This document shows positions 32,613 to 42,401 of a stretch of DNA of 64,000 bases, in pieces. The position numbers and the translations under genes were made by a program. The first letter of the stretch is position 1. Every line of letters starts with the position of its first letter. Below the pieces are notes generated by a model, which was not told where the DNA came from, ran no database searches, and saw only the letters and a program-made list of their open reading frames with translations. This DNA is from Gordonia sp. PDNC005 (GTDB lineage: Bacteria > Actinomycetota > Actinomycetes > Mycobacteriales > Mycobacteriaceae): assembly GCF_016919385.1 (NCBI RefSeq), contig NZ_CP070351.1:1178001-1242000 (forward strand), written 5' to 3'.

Positions 32613-33385
32613 CCACCACCGACAATGCGATCAGCGTGCGTGGGCTGACCAAGAAATACGGTGACCACGCAGTGCTCAACGGTGTCGACCTGGACGTCGC
32701 CAAAGGCTCGGTTCTTGCGCTGCTCGGATCCAACGGCGCCGGGAAGACCACCCTCGTCAAGGTCCTCGCCACCGTCCTGTCGGCCGACACCGGTACCGCG
32801 ACCGTCAACGGTCACGACGTAGCGCAGCAGGCGCGCAGTGTTCGCCAAGCGATCAGCCTCACCGGGCAGTTCGCCGCCGTCGACGAGATACTGACGGGCC
32901 GCGAGAACCTCGTGCTCATCGCGCGCCTGCGTCACCAACCAGATCCGGGAGCGGTCGCAGACAGACTGCTCACCCGATTCGGCCTGACCGACGCGGCATC
33001 TCGTCGAGTCGGCACCTACTCGGGCGGCATGCGGAGACGCCTCGACATAGCGATGAGCATGATCGGTGACCCGCCGATCGTGTTCCTCGACGAGCCGACG
33101 ACCGGACTGGATCCACAGGCCCGCATCGACGTGTGGAACTCCGTCCGGGAACTCGCCGACGGGGGGACGACGGTCCTCTTGACCACGCAGTACCTCGACG
33201 AAGCCGAGCAACTCGCGGACCGGATCGCGATCCTCCACGAGGGGCGGATCATCGTCGACGGCACACTCGCCGACCTCAAACGGCTCCTGCCGCCCGCAGA
33301 AGTCGAGTACATCGAGAAGCAGCCGACGCTGGAGGACGTGTTCCTCGCGGTGATCGGCGACGACGACCTGAGGAGGTCGGCATGA
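32609..33385 (+). CDS. ABC transporter ATP-binding protein (DrrA-like)
   Basis: A 258-aa nucleotide-binding subunit. Walker A is GSNGAGKTT, the Q-loop is SLTGQFAAVD (typical for the daunorubicin-resistance DrrA subfamily), the signature is YSGGMRRRLDIA, Walker B is IVFLDEPTTGLD, and the H-loop region reads TTQYLDEAEQLAD, with the DrrA-type Gln in place of the switch His. The C-terminus ends soon after the QPTLEDVFLAVIG motif of DrrA proteins. It overlaps the permease gene (ATGA) and presumably powers efflux of a lipophilic drug or lipid. Confidence 0.93.
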   Translation: MTTTDNAISVRGLTKKYGDHAVLNGVDLDVAKGSVLALLGSNGAGKTTLVKVLATVLSADTGTATVNGHDVAQQARSVRQAISLTGQFAAVDEILTGRENLVLIARLRHQPDPGAVADRLLTRFGLTDAASRRVGTYSGGMRRRLDIAMSMIGDPPIVFLDEPTTGLDPQARIDVWNSVRELADGGTTVLLTTQYLDEAEQLADRIAILHEGRIIVDGTLADLKRLLPPAEVEYIEKQPTLEDVFLAVIGDDDLRRSA

Positions 33386-34158
33386 CCACTCAAACTCTCG
33401 GCTCGACAGTCGTCTCAGACACGTTGACCCTTCTCGGTCGGTCGCTGCGCCACATCACGCGAAGCGTCGACACCGTGATCACGACGACGGTCATGCCGAT
33501 CGCGTTCATGCTGCTGTTCGTCTACGTCTTCGGCGGGGCGATCGACACCGGTGCCCAGCGCTATGTCGACTATCTGCTGCCCGGGATCCTGTTGATAACC
33601 ATCGCGTCGGGCGTCGCCTACACCGCGTTCCGGCTGTACCAGGACATGCAGGGCGGAATCGTCGAACGGCTGGTGTCCATGCCGATCAGTCGGACCAGCG
33701 TCCTGTGGGCCCACGTCTTCACGTCGATGGTGGCGAACGCGGTGTCAGTCCTGATCGTGCTGATCGTGGCCGCCGCCATGGGCTTCCGCACGAGCGCCGG
33801 GCCGGCAGCGTGGTTGGCCGTCGTGGGCATTCTCGCCCTGTTCACCCTCGCGATGACGTGGCTCGCCGTGATCCCTGGGCTCACCGCGAGTTCACCCGAC
33901 GGGGCGACGGCGTTCTCCTACCCGCTGATCCTGTTGCCGTTCGTCAGTTCGGCGTTCGTCCCGACGGCGGGAATGCCCGGTCCGGTGCGGGCCTTCGCGG
34001 AGAACCAACCGGTCACCGCGATCGTCGACGCGATCCGCAATCTCTTTGCACAGCAACCCGTCGGCAGCAGCATCTGGATCGCTCTCGGCTGGTGCATCGC
34101 GCTGCTGGCCACCGCATATGGCGTCGCCATGCTCGTCTACCGTCGCAAGATGCGGTGA
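33382..34158 (+). CDS. ABC-2 type efflux permease (DrrB-like)
   Basis: A 258-aa inner-membrane protein with six predicted helices. The opening LTLLGRSLRHITRSVDTVIT and MPIAFMLLFVYVFGGAID, DYLLPGILLITIASGVAYTA, and the ABC-2 signature region FVSSAFVPTAGMPGPVRAFAENQPVTAIVDAIR are all DrrB-like. It pairs with the coupled ATPase upstream. The transcript runs towards the dispersed palindrome at 34185-34260 and the convergent nuoN end. Confidence 0.92.
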   Translation: MTTQTLGSTVVSDTLTLLGRSLRHITRSVDTVITTTVMPIAFMLLFVYVFGGAIDTGAQRYVDYLLPGILLITIASGVAYTAFRLYQDMQGGIVERLVSMPISRTSVLWAHVFTSMVANAVSVLIVLIVAAAMGFRTSAGPAAWLAVVGILALFTLAMTWLAVIPGLTASSPDGATAFSYPLILLPFVSSAFVPTAGMPGPVRAFAENQPVTAIVDAIRNLFAQQPVGSSIWIALGWCIALLATAYGVAMLVYRRKMR

Positions 34159-34184
34159 CGACCAAGACGTTCGTAAGCGAATTG

Positions 34185-34260
34185 TCGTCCAACCCATACC
34201 GCTCAGGTGAAGCAGTGCTTCGACAAAGCCTGTCTGCCCTGAGCGGTAATGGTTGAACGA
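34185..34260. repeat. Dispersed imperfect palindrome, copy 1
   Basis: A 76-bp element. The 23-bp left arm (34185-34207) and right arm (34238-34260) pair with three mismatches around a 30-nt centre. The inner part of each arm is ACCGCTCAGG / CCTGAGCGGT. The same arms occur at 56593-56667. It sits between the converging ends of the ABC permease gene and nuoN, where it could also end transcription from both sides. Confidence 0.75.
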
Positions 34261-34284
34261 CCCGGCGGATCAGAGCCGTGGAGG

Positions 34285-35949
34285 TCAACCGAGGAAAGTC
34301 GCCACATCGTGGGAGATGTCGAGCAACCAGGCGGGAACGACGCCGAGAGCGATCGTGAGACCCACGCTGATCGCGATCGGGATCGTGGTCAGCAGGCTCG
34401 GTTGAGCGACGGTGGGAGCACCCTCCGGGGGATCCGAGAAGAACATCGCGACGATCACCCGCACGTAGAAGTAGGCGGCGATCGCGCTGCACACCACTCC
34501 GACGATCACCAGCGGCCATGCGCCGTCCTGTCCTGCGGCGGAGAACACCGCGAACTTGCCGATGAACCCGCCGGTGAGCGGGATGCCCGCGAACGACAGC
34601 AGGAGGATCGACATCATGGTGCCCACCAGGGGATGCTCACGACCGAGTCCGGCCCACGCGCGAAGGTCGGACTCCTCCCTGCCGGTCAGATCGCGCACCA
34701 CGCTGATGAGCGCGAAGGCGCCGAATGCGGAAACCGCGTACACGGCGATGTAGAAGAGAGTGCCCGCGAGGGCGTCCCGCGAGAGAGTGATCGCTCCGAC
34801 GAGGGCGAAACCGACGTGACTCACCGACGAATACGCCAGCATGCGTTTGCAGTCCCGTTGGGTGACTGCCATGAACGTCGCGACAACCATCGTGGCGATC
34901 GTGATCGTCCACAGCGCGGGGCGCGCGATATCGGCGAGATCGGGGAACCCGACATGCAGCACCCGGAGCAGTGCGCCGAAAGCGGCCGCCTTCGTCGCGG
35001 ATGCCATCAACGCGGTGACCGGAGACGGCGCGCCCTGGTAGACGTCCGGAACCCAGGACCCGAAGGGGACGGCCCCGACCTTGAACAGCAGGCCGGCGGC
35101 GATCAATACCAGCGCGATCACACCGAACGTGCGATCATCAGCGGTCTGCAACGACTGGCCGACGTCCCGCAGCGACAGCGACGCGCTCGCGCCGTAGGCG
35201 AAAGCGGTCCCGAACAGGAAGATCGCCGACGCGAACGCGCCGAGCAGGAAGTACTTGAGCGACGCCTCCTGAGACAGCAATCGGCGACGTCGAGCCAGGC
35301 CGCACAGCACATACAGTGGCAACGACAGCACTTCGAGCGCGATGAACATCGTCAGCAGATCTCCGCACGAACCGAACAGCATCATGCCGCCCACCGCGAA
35401 CAGCGTGAGCGGATACACCTCGGTCGTCAGGAACCCGGCGCGACCAGCGGCGAGTTCGTCCGTTGAACCCGGCACGGTGGCACCGGACGGAGTGAATGCG
35501 TCAGCCGTCAGGTCGGCGTCGGATCCCGCACCTGCGTCGTCGAGCGGAGTCGAGACGTATCCCGCCGCCACCGGCGTGCCCGTCGCGGTCCGGACCTCTG
35601 CGGGCGCCCACACCCTGTCGAGGCGTCGTTCGCCCATGAACGCGACGGCTCCTAGCGCGACGACGAGCACAACTGCCTGTACGAACAGGCCAGGCCCGTC
35701 TATCAGGACCGCGCCGGACATGAGGGTCCGTTGCTGCGGGGAATCCGTTGTGGCGGTGTGCGCGACGAATCCCAGCGCGACCATCGCGGCGACGATGCCG
35801 GCACACGACAGTCCGAGCTGAATGCGGTACCGCGCCTCACTTCGAGCGAAGGCCTCCACGAGCACGCTGACAACGGCGACTCCGAACACGATCAGCATCG
35901 GCGAGAGCCGGTAGTAGTCGATCGAGGGAAGCAGGAGTCCGTCGGTCAT
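34285..35949 (-). CDS. nuoN: NADH-quinone oxidoreductase subunit N
   Basis: A 554-aa antiporter-like membrane subunit of complex I (Mrp-type fold, about 14 helices). YFLLGAFASAIFLFGTAFAYG, LLFKVGAVPFGSWVPDVYQG and the charged LAYSSVSHVGFALVGAIT segment mark the proton-channel core; the Lys in TM7 (LLFKVG) is the family's key residue. A hydrophilic insertion at about residues 105-165 (including DDAGAGSDADLTADAFT) is longer than in E. coli NuoN. Its ATG overlaps the nuoM stop. It is the last gene of the operon. Confidence 0.96.
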   Translation of the reverse strand: MTDGLLLPSIDYYRLSPMLIVFGVAVVSVLVEAFARSEARYRIQLGLSCAGIVAAMVALGFVAHTATTDSPQQRTLMSGAVLIDGPGLFVQAVVLVVALGAVAFMGERRLDRVWAPAEVRTATGTPVAAGYVSTPLDDAGAGSDADLTADAFTPSGATVPGSTDELAAGRAGFLTTEVYPLTLFAVGGMMLFGSCGDLLTMFIALEVLSLPLYVLCGLARRRRLLSQEASLKYFLLGAFASAIFLFGTAFAYGASASLSLRDVGQSLQTADDRTFGVIALVLIAAGLLFKVGAVPFGSWVPDVYQGAPSPVTALMASATKAAAFGALLRVLHVGFPDLADIARPALWTITIATMVVATFMAVTQRDCKRMLAYSSVSHVGFALVGAITLSRDALAGTLFYIAVYAVSAFGAFALISVVRDLTGREESDLRAWAGLGREHPLVGTMMSILLLSFAGIPLTGGFIGKFAVFSAAGQDGAWPLVIVGVVCSAIAAYFYVRVIVAMFFSDPPEGAPTVAQPSLLTTIPIAISVGLTIALGVVPAWLLDISHDVATFLG

Positions 35950-37472
35950 CGATCTGCTCCGTCGTTCGCAGTGGTCGAGGTGGTTGCGGGTGCTGCTGGA
36001 TCAACGAAGTCCAGGATGATCCGCGGGAAGAAGCCGAGAACGAACAACAGAACAATCAACGGTGCGACCACGAGCTTCTCCCGCACACCGAGGTCAGTGA
36101 TCTGTTCGTCGGCGCTGTCCGGGGCAGGTCCTCCCATCATTCGCTGGTACGTCCAGAGGATGTAGACCGCCGACAGGACCAACGCGACCGAAGCGATCAC
36201 GGCCGCCGCGGGATACCGCACGAATGTGCCGATGAGGACCAAGAACTCGCTGATGAACGGCCCCAAACCGGGAAGTGACAGGGTGGCCAGACCAGCGATC
36301 AGGAACGTCCCCGACAGCACCGGTGCGAGGCGCTGCACGCCGCCGTAGTCGCTGATCAACGAACTGCCGCGACGCGAGACGAGGAATCCTGCGATGAGGA
36401 ACAGGGCAGCTGTCGAGATGCCGTGGTTGACCATGTAGAGAGTGGAACCCGCGTGGCCCTGGTCGGTGAGTGCGAAGACGCCGAGCACGATGAATCCGAA
36501 GTGGGAGATGGACGTGTAGGCGATGAGTCGCATCACGTCGGTCTGTCCGATCGCCATCACAGCGCCGTAGACGATGCTGACGACCGCAAGAGTGCACAGC
36601 ACCGGGGCGAAGGTCTCCGAGGCGTCGGGGAACAGTCCGACGCAGTATCTCAGCATCGCGAACGTGCCGACCTTGTCCATCACCGCCATCATCATCACGG
36701 CCGCAGCCGGCGTGGTGGAGACGGCGGCATCGGGCAGCCACGTGTGCAGCGGCCACAGCGGTGCCTTCACGGCGAACGCGAACACGAAGCCCGCGAACAG
36801 CAGGTTCTGTGTGGTCGGCGACATCTCGAGGGTGCCGTCGGCGACTGCCGTGGAGATCGACTCGAAGCTGAACTTGCCTGCGACGACGTACAGGCCGATC
36901 ACCGCGGCGAGCATGATGAGTCCGCCGAACAGGTTGTACAGCAGGAACTGCACGGCTGCCCGTGATCGTTCGGCACGTACTCCGGGCCCCTTCGTCCCGA
37001 AGCCGCCGATCAGGAAGTACATCGGGATCAACATCGCCTCGAAGAAGACGTAGAACAACAGCACATCGGTCGCGACGAAGCTCATCAGCACCATCGCCTC
37101 GACCGAGAGCAGCAGGGCGACGTAGATGTGGACGGTCTTGCCGACCGGTCCGTCTGCGTCCCGCCACCCGGCAAGCAACAGGAGGGGAGTGAGGACCGTG
37201 GTGAGAAGGATCAGCGCGAGTCCGACGCCGTCCAACCCGAGGGAGTAGCGAGCTCCGAACTGTGGGATCCAGCTCAGATCTTCGGTCATCTGGAATCGCC
37301 GGCCGCCGGGTTCGAATCGAGCCGCCACGATCAGCGACCACACCAGCACCAGCAGCGCTGCGCCGACGCCGATCACCTTCGCGTTGTGGGCGCGGTCCGC
37401 TGGCAGGAACATCACCACGGCGGATGCGACCGCGGGGAGCAGCCACAACACGGTGAGCCACGGCATCGTCAT
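35946..37472 (-). CDS. nuoM: NADH-quinone oxidoreductase subunit M
   Basis: A 508-aa antiporter-like subunit that couples quinone reduction to H+ pumping. Conserved blocks include the transmembrane glutamate region [39 protein letters not shown] (functional Lys and the P-x-x-P-x-H-x-W-L-P motif) and [21 protein letters not shown] 37472 overlaps the nuoL stop (ATGA), and its own stop overlaps nuoN. Two ATGs lie close together (37472, 37466); the overlapping one fits the pattern of the other junctions. Confidence 0.96.
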   Translation of the reverse strand: MTMPWLTVLWLLPAVASAVVMFLPADRAHNAKVIGVGAALLVLVWSLIVAARFEPGGRRFQMTEDLSWIPQFGARYSLGLDGVGLALILLTTVLTPLLLLAGWRDADGPVGKTVHIYVALLLSVEAMVLMSFVATDVLLFYVFFEAMLIPMYFLIGGFGTKGPGVRAERSRAAVQFLLYNLFGGLIMLAAVIGLYVVAGKFSFESISTAVADGTLEMSPTTQNLLFAGFVFAFAVKAPLWPLHTWLPDAAVSTTPAAAVMMMAVMDKVGTFAMLRYCVGLFPDASETFAPVLCTLAVVSIVYGAVMAIGQTDVMRLIAYTSISHFGFIVLGVFALTDQGHAGSTLYMVNHGISTAALFLIAGFLVSRRGSSLISDYGGVQRLAPVLSGTFLIAGLATLSLPGLGPFISEFLVLIGTFVRYPAAAVIASVALVLSAVYILWTYQRMMGGPAPDSADEQITDLGVREKLVVAPLIVLLFVLGFFPRIILDFVDPAAPATTSTTANDGADR

Positions 37473-39394
37473 AGGACGTTCACCACCATCGTCAACGCGG
37501 CGATCACCACGGTTCCGGCGAGGATCGACAGAGCGTACGAGCGGACGAACCCGTTCTGGGCCCGCCGGGCGACGGTGGACGTGCCGGTGACGGCCGTGCC
37601 GATGCCTGTCGGAACAGCGCTGAGGCCACGTTCGTCCACCATCACCAGGCCGGCCGTCGCGAGTGCTCCCGGGCCTGCGAACACCTTCTCGTTGAAGGCG
37701 TCGCCGAACAGGTCCGCGCGTGCTGCGACAGTCAGCATCGAGACGTCGTCCGGCGGTGTCTCGGGGACCGATTGTCGCCCGTACTTGGCCCATGCGACGG
37801 CGGCGCCCGCGACGACACACACGAGGACGATGGTCGTGACGGCCCACGCCGGGACGGAACCGTGGTGCTCGGGCGCCTCGCCGACAACAGGGGCGAGCCA
37901 GTCCTTCAACGAACCGCCGATCGCGAGGAGCGCGCCTGCACCGACCGAACCGATCGCGAGCACGATCATCGGGGCGGTCATCGATGCGGACGACTCGTGC
38001 GGGTGCGCGTCGTCACGCCACCTGGCTGGACCGAAGAACGTCAACACCATCACGCGGGTCATGTAGAACGCGGTGATCGCGGCACCGAGAACCGTCGCAC
38101 CGCCGAGCAGCCATCCGCGGACACCTCCCTCGGCGAGCGCGGCTTCGATGATGCCGTCCTTCGAGAAGAACCCGGAGAACGGCGGCACTCCGATGATCGC
38201 GAGGTATCCGAGGCCGAACGTGGCGAACGTGATCGGCATCGCCGTCCGAAGCCCGCCGAAGCGGCGCATGTCCGTCTCGTCGTTCATCGCGTGCATCACC
38301 GAACCCGCGCCGAGGAACAGTCCGGCTTTGAAGAAGCCGTGTGTGAGCAGGTGCAGAATTGCAACTGCGTAGCCGGCTGGCCCGAGACCCGCCGCAAGGA
38401 TCATGTAGCCGATCTGGCTCATCGTCGACGCCGCCAGCGCCTTCTTGATGTCGTCCTTCGCGCAGCCGATGATCGCACCGAACAGCAGCGTGACAGCGCC
38501 GACCACGGTGACCGCGGTCTGCGCGTTGGGCGCGAGGTCGAAGACCGGGCCCGACCGACTGATCAGGTAGACGCCCGCGGTGACCATCGTCGCGGCGTGA
38601 ATCAGCGCCGACACCGGAGTCGGGCCCTCCATCGCGTCGCCGAGCCACGCCTGCAGCGGCACCTGCGCCGACTTGCCGCAGGCTGCGAGCAACAACATGA
38701 ATCCGATGCCGGTGACCGCGGCGTCGCTCGCGTCGGTGGCGCCGGTGAACACGGTGTCGAAGTCGACGGACCCGAAGGTCGAGAACATGATCATCATCGC
38801 GATCGCCAACCCCATGTCGCCGACACGGTTCATCACGAACGCCTTCTTCGCGGCGGTCGCCGCAGACGGCTTGTGCTGCCAGAAGCCGATGAGCAGGTAC
38901 GACGCGACTCCCACGCCTTCCCAGCCGAGGTAGAGACCGAGGTAGTTGTTCGCGAGGACGAGCAGGAGCATCGCCGCGACGAAGAGGTTCAGGTACGCGA
39001 AGAACCGTCGACGGTCCGGATCGTCGGCCATGTATCCGAGCGAGTACACATGGATCAACGTGCCGACCACGGTGATCAACAGGACGAAGCACATCGACAG
39101 CTGATCGAGTTGCAGGCCAAAATCGACTCGGAGGCTGCCGACCGGAACCCACGAGTACAAGTCGTTCGAAACGGTGCGTTCGCCGACGTCACGGCCGATC
39201 ATCGAGATCCACGCGACGACCGCAGCAATCGCAGAGCCCGCGGCGAGTGCCGTCGCGACCAGCGGACCCCAGGTGTCGGCCGCCGGTCGTCGCTCTGTGG
39301 TCGGGGGACGACTGTGCTCAAGGAGCGGCGGAACCAGGAGGAGTAGCACCGCGCCGAGGGCGGGCAATGCGGGGATGATCCAGAGTTGTGTCAC
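37469..39394 (-). CDS. nuoL: NADH-quinone oxidoreductase subunit L
   Basis: A 641-aa subunit, the distal antiporter-like pump with the long lateral helix at its C-terminus. Typical segments are [71 protein letters not shown] and [18 protein letters not shown], carrying the conserved Glu, Lys and His of the half-channels. It begins with GTG 5 bases into the short gap after nuoK and overlaps nuoM. Confidence 0.96.
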   Translation of the reverse strand: MTQLWIIPALPALGAVLLLLVPPLLEHSRPPTTERRPAADTWGPLVATALAAGSAIAAVVAWISMIGRDVGERTVSNDLYSWVPVGSLRVDFGLQLDQLSMCFVLLITVVGTLIHVYSLGYMADDPDRRRFFAYLNLFVAAMLLLVLANNYLGLYLGWEGVGVASYLLIGFWQHKPSAATAAKKAFVMNRVGDMGLAIAMMIMFSTFGSVDFDTVFTGATDASDAAVTGIGFMLLLAACGKSAQVPLQAWLGDAMEGPTPVSALIHAATMVTAGVYLISRSGPVFDLAPNAQTAVTVVGAVTLLFGAIIGCAKDDIKKALAASTMSQIGYMILAAGLGPAGYAVAILHLLTHGFFKAGLFLGAGSVMHAMNDETDMRRFGGLRTAMPITFATFGLGYLAIIGVPPFSGFFSKDGIIEAALAEGGVRGWLLGGATVLGAAITAFYMTRVMVLTFFGPARWRDDAHPHESSASMTAPMIVLAIGSVGAGALLAIGGSLKDWLAPVVGEAPEHHGSVPAWAVTTIVLVCVVAGAAVAWAKYGRQSVPETPPDDVSMLTVAARADLFGDAFNEKVFAGPGALATAGLVMVDERGLSAVPTGIGTAVTGTSTVARRAQNGFVRSYALSILAGTVVIAALTMVVNVL

Positions 39395-39398
39395 GCGG

Positions 39399-39698
39399 TC
39401 ACCGCCTCAACAAGTTGGCGTCGTCGACGTTCGCGGACCGTCGAGTGCGGAAGATCGTCATGATGATCGCCAGACCGATCACGACTTCGGCGGCGGCGAC
39501 CACCATCGTGAAGAACGCGATCACCTGCCCGTCGAAGCTGCCGTGCATGCGGGCGAACGTCACGAAAGCCAAGTTCGCGGCGTTCAGCATCAACTCGACA
39601 CACATGAACACCACGATCGCGTTGCGGCGCAGTAGTACACCGGACGCGCCGATCGCGAAGATGATCGCGGACAGGTAGAGGTAGTTGGCGGGGTTCAC
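39399..39698 (-). CDS. nuoK: NADH-quinone oxidoreductase subunit K
   Basis: A 99-aa, three-helix membrane subunit. [30 protein letters not shown] contains the two conserved membrane glutamates (Glu in FMCVELM, and in [13 protein letters not shown]) required for proton transfer. The GTG start overlaps the nuoJ stop (GTGA). The C-terminal tail [16 protein letters not shown] is slightly extended relative to E. coli. Confidence 0.96.
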   Translation of the reverse strand: MNPANYLYLSAIIFAIGASGVLLRRNAIVVFMCVELMLNAANLAFVTFARMHGSFDGQVIAFFTMVVAAAEVVIGLAIIMTIFRTRRSANVDDANLLRR

Positions 39699-40567
39699 TT
39701 CTCGACTCCGCTCGACGATCGGGTGCCGCTGGAAGATCGGGAACTGCTCGCGGGCGAAGGCTCACTCGTCAGCTGCGGGGCGGCGCGCCCCGATTCCGGA
39801 AGTCGAGGAGTGAGGTTCCGATTGACCGAGAGCCGCGACGGAGTGCCGTCCGCCTGCCGGCCGGGCATGTCGACGGCGTTGTGACGCGCGTAGACGCCGG
39901 GTGCGGGCAGCGGCGTCGCGTGCCCGGTCTTGAAGCGCTCGATGGACTGCTCGCGCTGACCGCGGACAGGTGCTGTAGGACGCCGGTGAGCGAGGACCAT
40001 CGCGCCGAGTGTCGCCGTGATCAGCAGGGCGCCGGTCAACTCGAACGCCCACAGATACCGCACGAAGATCAGTTCGGCGAGCGCCCGCACGTTCTCGTTG
40101 CCGCCTGTGCTGAGCCCCGTCGAAGTGCCGGTGCCGGGCGCAGTTCCTCGGCTCGCGTCGGGCGCACCGATGAAGGGCGCGATCGAGGCGCTGCCGATGG
40201 CCGCCACAAGCAGCACCCCGAACCCGGCCGACAGGCCGATCGCCACCAGTCGTTGGCCGCGGACTGCCTCCACCAGCGAATCGGCTGAGTCGACGCCTAT
40301 GAGCATCAGCACGAACAGGAACAGCATCATCACCGCGCCGGTGTAAACCACCACCTGCACAACACCGAGGAACAGTGCGCCCTGCATCACGTAGAACACG
40401 GCGAGGATGATCATCGTCATCGCCAGGAACACCGCCGAGTAGACGGCTTTCGGCGACAGGACCACGCCGAGTGCGCCGATGACGACGATCACGGCGAGCA
40501 CCCAGAACGTCACGGCCTCCGCCCCGGACGTCTCCATCAGCGGCGCGGCCGCACTCACCAGACTCAT
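39695..40567 (-). CDS. nuoJ: NADH-quinone oxidoreductase subunit J
   Basis: A 290-aa membrane subunit with five helices in the first 175 residues ([65 protein letters not shown]). [10 protein letters not shown] contains the conserved pi-bulge region. The C-terminal 110 residues are hydrophilic, proline- and serine-rich and repetitive at the end ([18 protein letters not shown]), a cytoplasmic tail absent from E. coli NuoJ but usual in actinobacteria. ATG 40567 overlaps nuoI. Confidence 0.95.
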   Translation of the reverse strand: MSLVSAAAPLMETSGAEAVTFWVLAVIVVIGALGVVLSPKAVYSAVFLAMTMIILAVFYVMQGALFLGVVQVVVYTGAVMMLFLFVLMLIGVDSADSLVEAVRGQRLVAIGLSAGFGVLLVAAIGSASIAPFIGAPDASRGTAPGTGTSTGLSTGGNENVRALAELIFVRYLWAFELTGALLITATLGAMVLAHRRPTAPVRGQREQSIERFKTGHATPLPAPGVYARHNAVDMPGRQADGTPSRLSVNRNLTPRLPESGRAAPQLTSEPSPASSSRSSSGTRSSSGVEK

Positions 40568-41082
40568 CGCATGCCGTCCGGTCCCACGTCGCCCCGGTAA
40601 TAGTTCTCGGGTCGCGCGCCGTCGGCCATCGGGTGGGGCGTCGCCGTCATGTCGTCGCCGAGCGGTGCGAGAAGTCGGTCCTTCTCGTAGATCATCGACT
40701 CGCGACTGGTGCCCACCATCTCGTAGTCGCCTGTCATCGTCAGCGCGCGCGTCGGGCAGGCCTCGACGCACAGTCCGCAGCCGATGCACCGCAGGTAGTT
40801 GATCTGATAGACCCGGCCGTATCGCTCACCAGGGGAGAAGCGTTCCTCATCGGTGTTGTCCGCGCCCTCGACGAAGATCGCGTCCGCCGGGCACGCCCAC
40901 GCGCACAACTCGCAGCCGATGCACTTCTCCAGTCCGTCGTCGTACCTGTTGAGCTGGTGACGTCCGTGGGTTCGAGGCAGGGACGGGCGTCGTTCCTCCG
41001 GATACTGCTCGGTGACCGGTTTGCGAAACATCGACGAGAACGTGCCGCCGAACCCGGCGATCGGCTTGAGACCGTCCGACAT
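40564..41082 (-). CDS. nuoI: NADH-quinone oxidoreductase subunit I
   Basis: A 172-aa ferredoxin-like subunit carrying the two [4Fe-4S] clusters N6a and N6b that hand electrons towards N2. The two motifs are [16 protein letters not shown] and [16 protein letters not shown], each C-x2-C-x2-C-x3-C-P. ATG 41082 shares one base with the nuoH stop (TGATG); a GTG three bases earlier also exists. GGAGAG lies upstream. Confidence 0.96.
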   Translation of the reverse strand: MSDGLKPIAGFGGTFSSMFRKPVTEQYPEERRPSLPRTHGRHQLNRYDDGLEKCIGCELCAWACPADAIFVEGADNTDEERFSPGERYGRVYQINYLRCIGCGLCVEACPTRALTMTGDYEMVGTSRESMIYEKDRLLAPLGDDMTATPHPMADGARPENYYRGDVGPDGMR

Positions 41083-42401
41083 CACTCACTCTCCTTCGAC
41101 TCGACGGGTCGACTGGCCGCCGCGAGCGCAGGCGAGAAGACGACCTGCCCTGGTAGCGGGGGAACGGGGAAACCGCCTGCCATCGGGTCGAATGGTGCGG
41201 GGGGCGTCTCGGCTCCGCTCGACGATCGGGGCCGGGCGCTCGACGATCGGGCGCGGGACAGCTGAGCGATTGCGTAGACGAGCAGCCCGGTCACGAGCAG
41301 ACCGGCGGCCGCGAGCAGCAGTGACGACGTCACCTCGGAGGCGTCGCGGGTGGCCTGGGTGATGACGCCGACAACCAGTACCCAGCCGAGGGCGATCGGG
41401 ATCAGCACCTTCCATCCGAGGTTCATGAACTGGTCGTACCGGAGGCGGGGAAGTGCGGTCCGCAGCCAGATGAAGCCGAACAGGAAGATCCACATCTTGA
41501 CTGTGAACCAGACCAGAGGCAGCCATCCGGAGTTCGCGCCGTCCCACATGGACAGTGGCCACGGCGCCTGCCATCCGCCGAGGAACAGCGTGGTGGCCAG
41601 CGCGGACACGGTCGCCATGTTGACGTACTCGGCGAGCATGAACATCGCGAACTTGAGGGAGCTGTACTCGGTGTGGAATCCGCCGACGAGCTCGCCTTCG
41701 GCCTCGGGGAGGTCGAACGGTGCCCGGTTCGTCTCGCCGACCATCGAGATCAAGTAGATGACGAACGACGGGAGCACGAGCAGGACGTACCAGTGGTGCT
41801 GTTGGCCGCCGACGATCTCCGACGTCGACATCGTCGACGACAGCAGGAACACCGCGGCGAACGACAGGCCCATCGCGATCTCGTAGGAGATCACCTGCGC
41901 CGTCGACCGGAGGCCGCCCAGCAGCGGATACGTAGACCCCGACGCCCACCCGGCGAGGATGATCCCGTAGACGCCGATCGAGGTGACAGCCAGCACGAAC
42001 AACACCCCGACAGGCAGATCAGTCAGTTGAAGTGGTGTGTGGTGCCCGAAGACCGACACCTCGGGGCCCATCGGGATGACGGCGAACGCGGTGATCGCCG
42101 GGACCACCGAGATGATCGGCGCCAGCAGATAGATCACCTTGTCGACGCCGGCCGGCGTGAGTCCCTCTTTGAGAGCGAGCTTCACTCCGTCGGCGAGGCT
42201 CTGCAGCAGGCCGCCGGGTCCGACTCGATTCGGCCCGAGTCTGCGCTGCATGCGGGCCATGATCTTGCGTTCGGCGAGGATGCCGACGAGCACCGTGAGC
42301 ACCAGGAACACGAAGATGCCGATCGATTTCGCGAGGATCAGCCACCACGTGTCGTTCCCGAAGCTGTGCAGTGTCGGATACACGGCGCTCGCAGCAGTCA
42401 T
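41082..42401 (-). CDS. nuoH: NADH-quinone oxidoreductase subunit H
   Basis: A 439-aa membrane subunit that forms most of the quinone chamber at the base of the peripheral arm. [25 protein letters not shown] is the strongly conserved first loop; [24 protein letters not shown] and [26 protein letters not shown] are the other signature loops with the E-channel acidic residues. The C-terminus carries about 70 extra polar residues ([15 protein letters not shown]). ATGA overlap with nuoG. Confidence 0.96.
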   Translation of the reverse strand: MTAASAVYPTLHSFGNDTWWLILAKSIGIFVFLVLTVLVGILAERKIMARMQRRLGPNRVGPGGLLQSLADGVKLALKEGLTPAGVDKVIYLLAPIISVVPAITAFAVIPMGPEVSVFGHHTPLQLTDLPVGVLFVLAVTSIGVYGIILAGWASGSTYPLLGGLRSTAQVISYEIAMGLSFAAVFLLSSTMSTSEIVGGQQHHWYVLLVLPSFVIYLISMVGETNRAPFDLPEAEGELVGGFHTEYSSLKFAMFMLAEYVNMATVSALATTLFLGGWQAPWPLSMWDGANSGWLPLVWFTVKMWIFLFGFIWLRTALPRLRYDQFMNLGWKVLIPIALGWVLVVGVITQATRDASEVTSSLLLAAAGLLVTGLLVYAIAQLSRARSSSARPRSSSGAETPPAPFDPMAGGFPVPPLPGQVVFSPALAAASRPVESKESE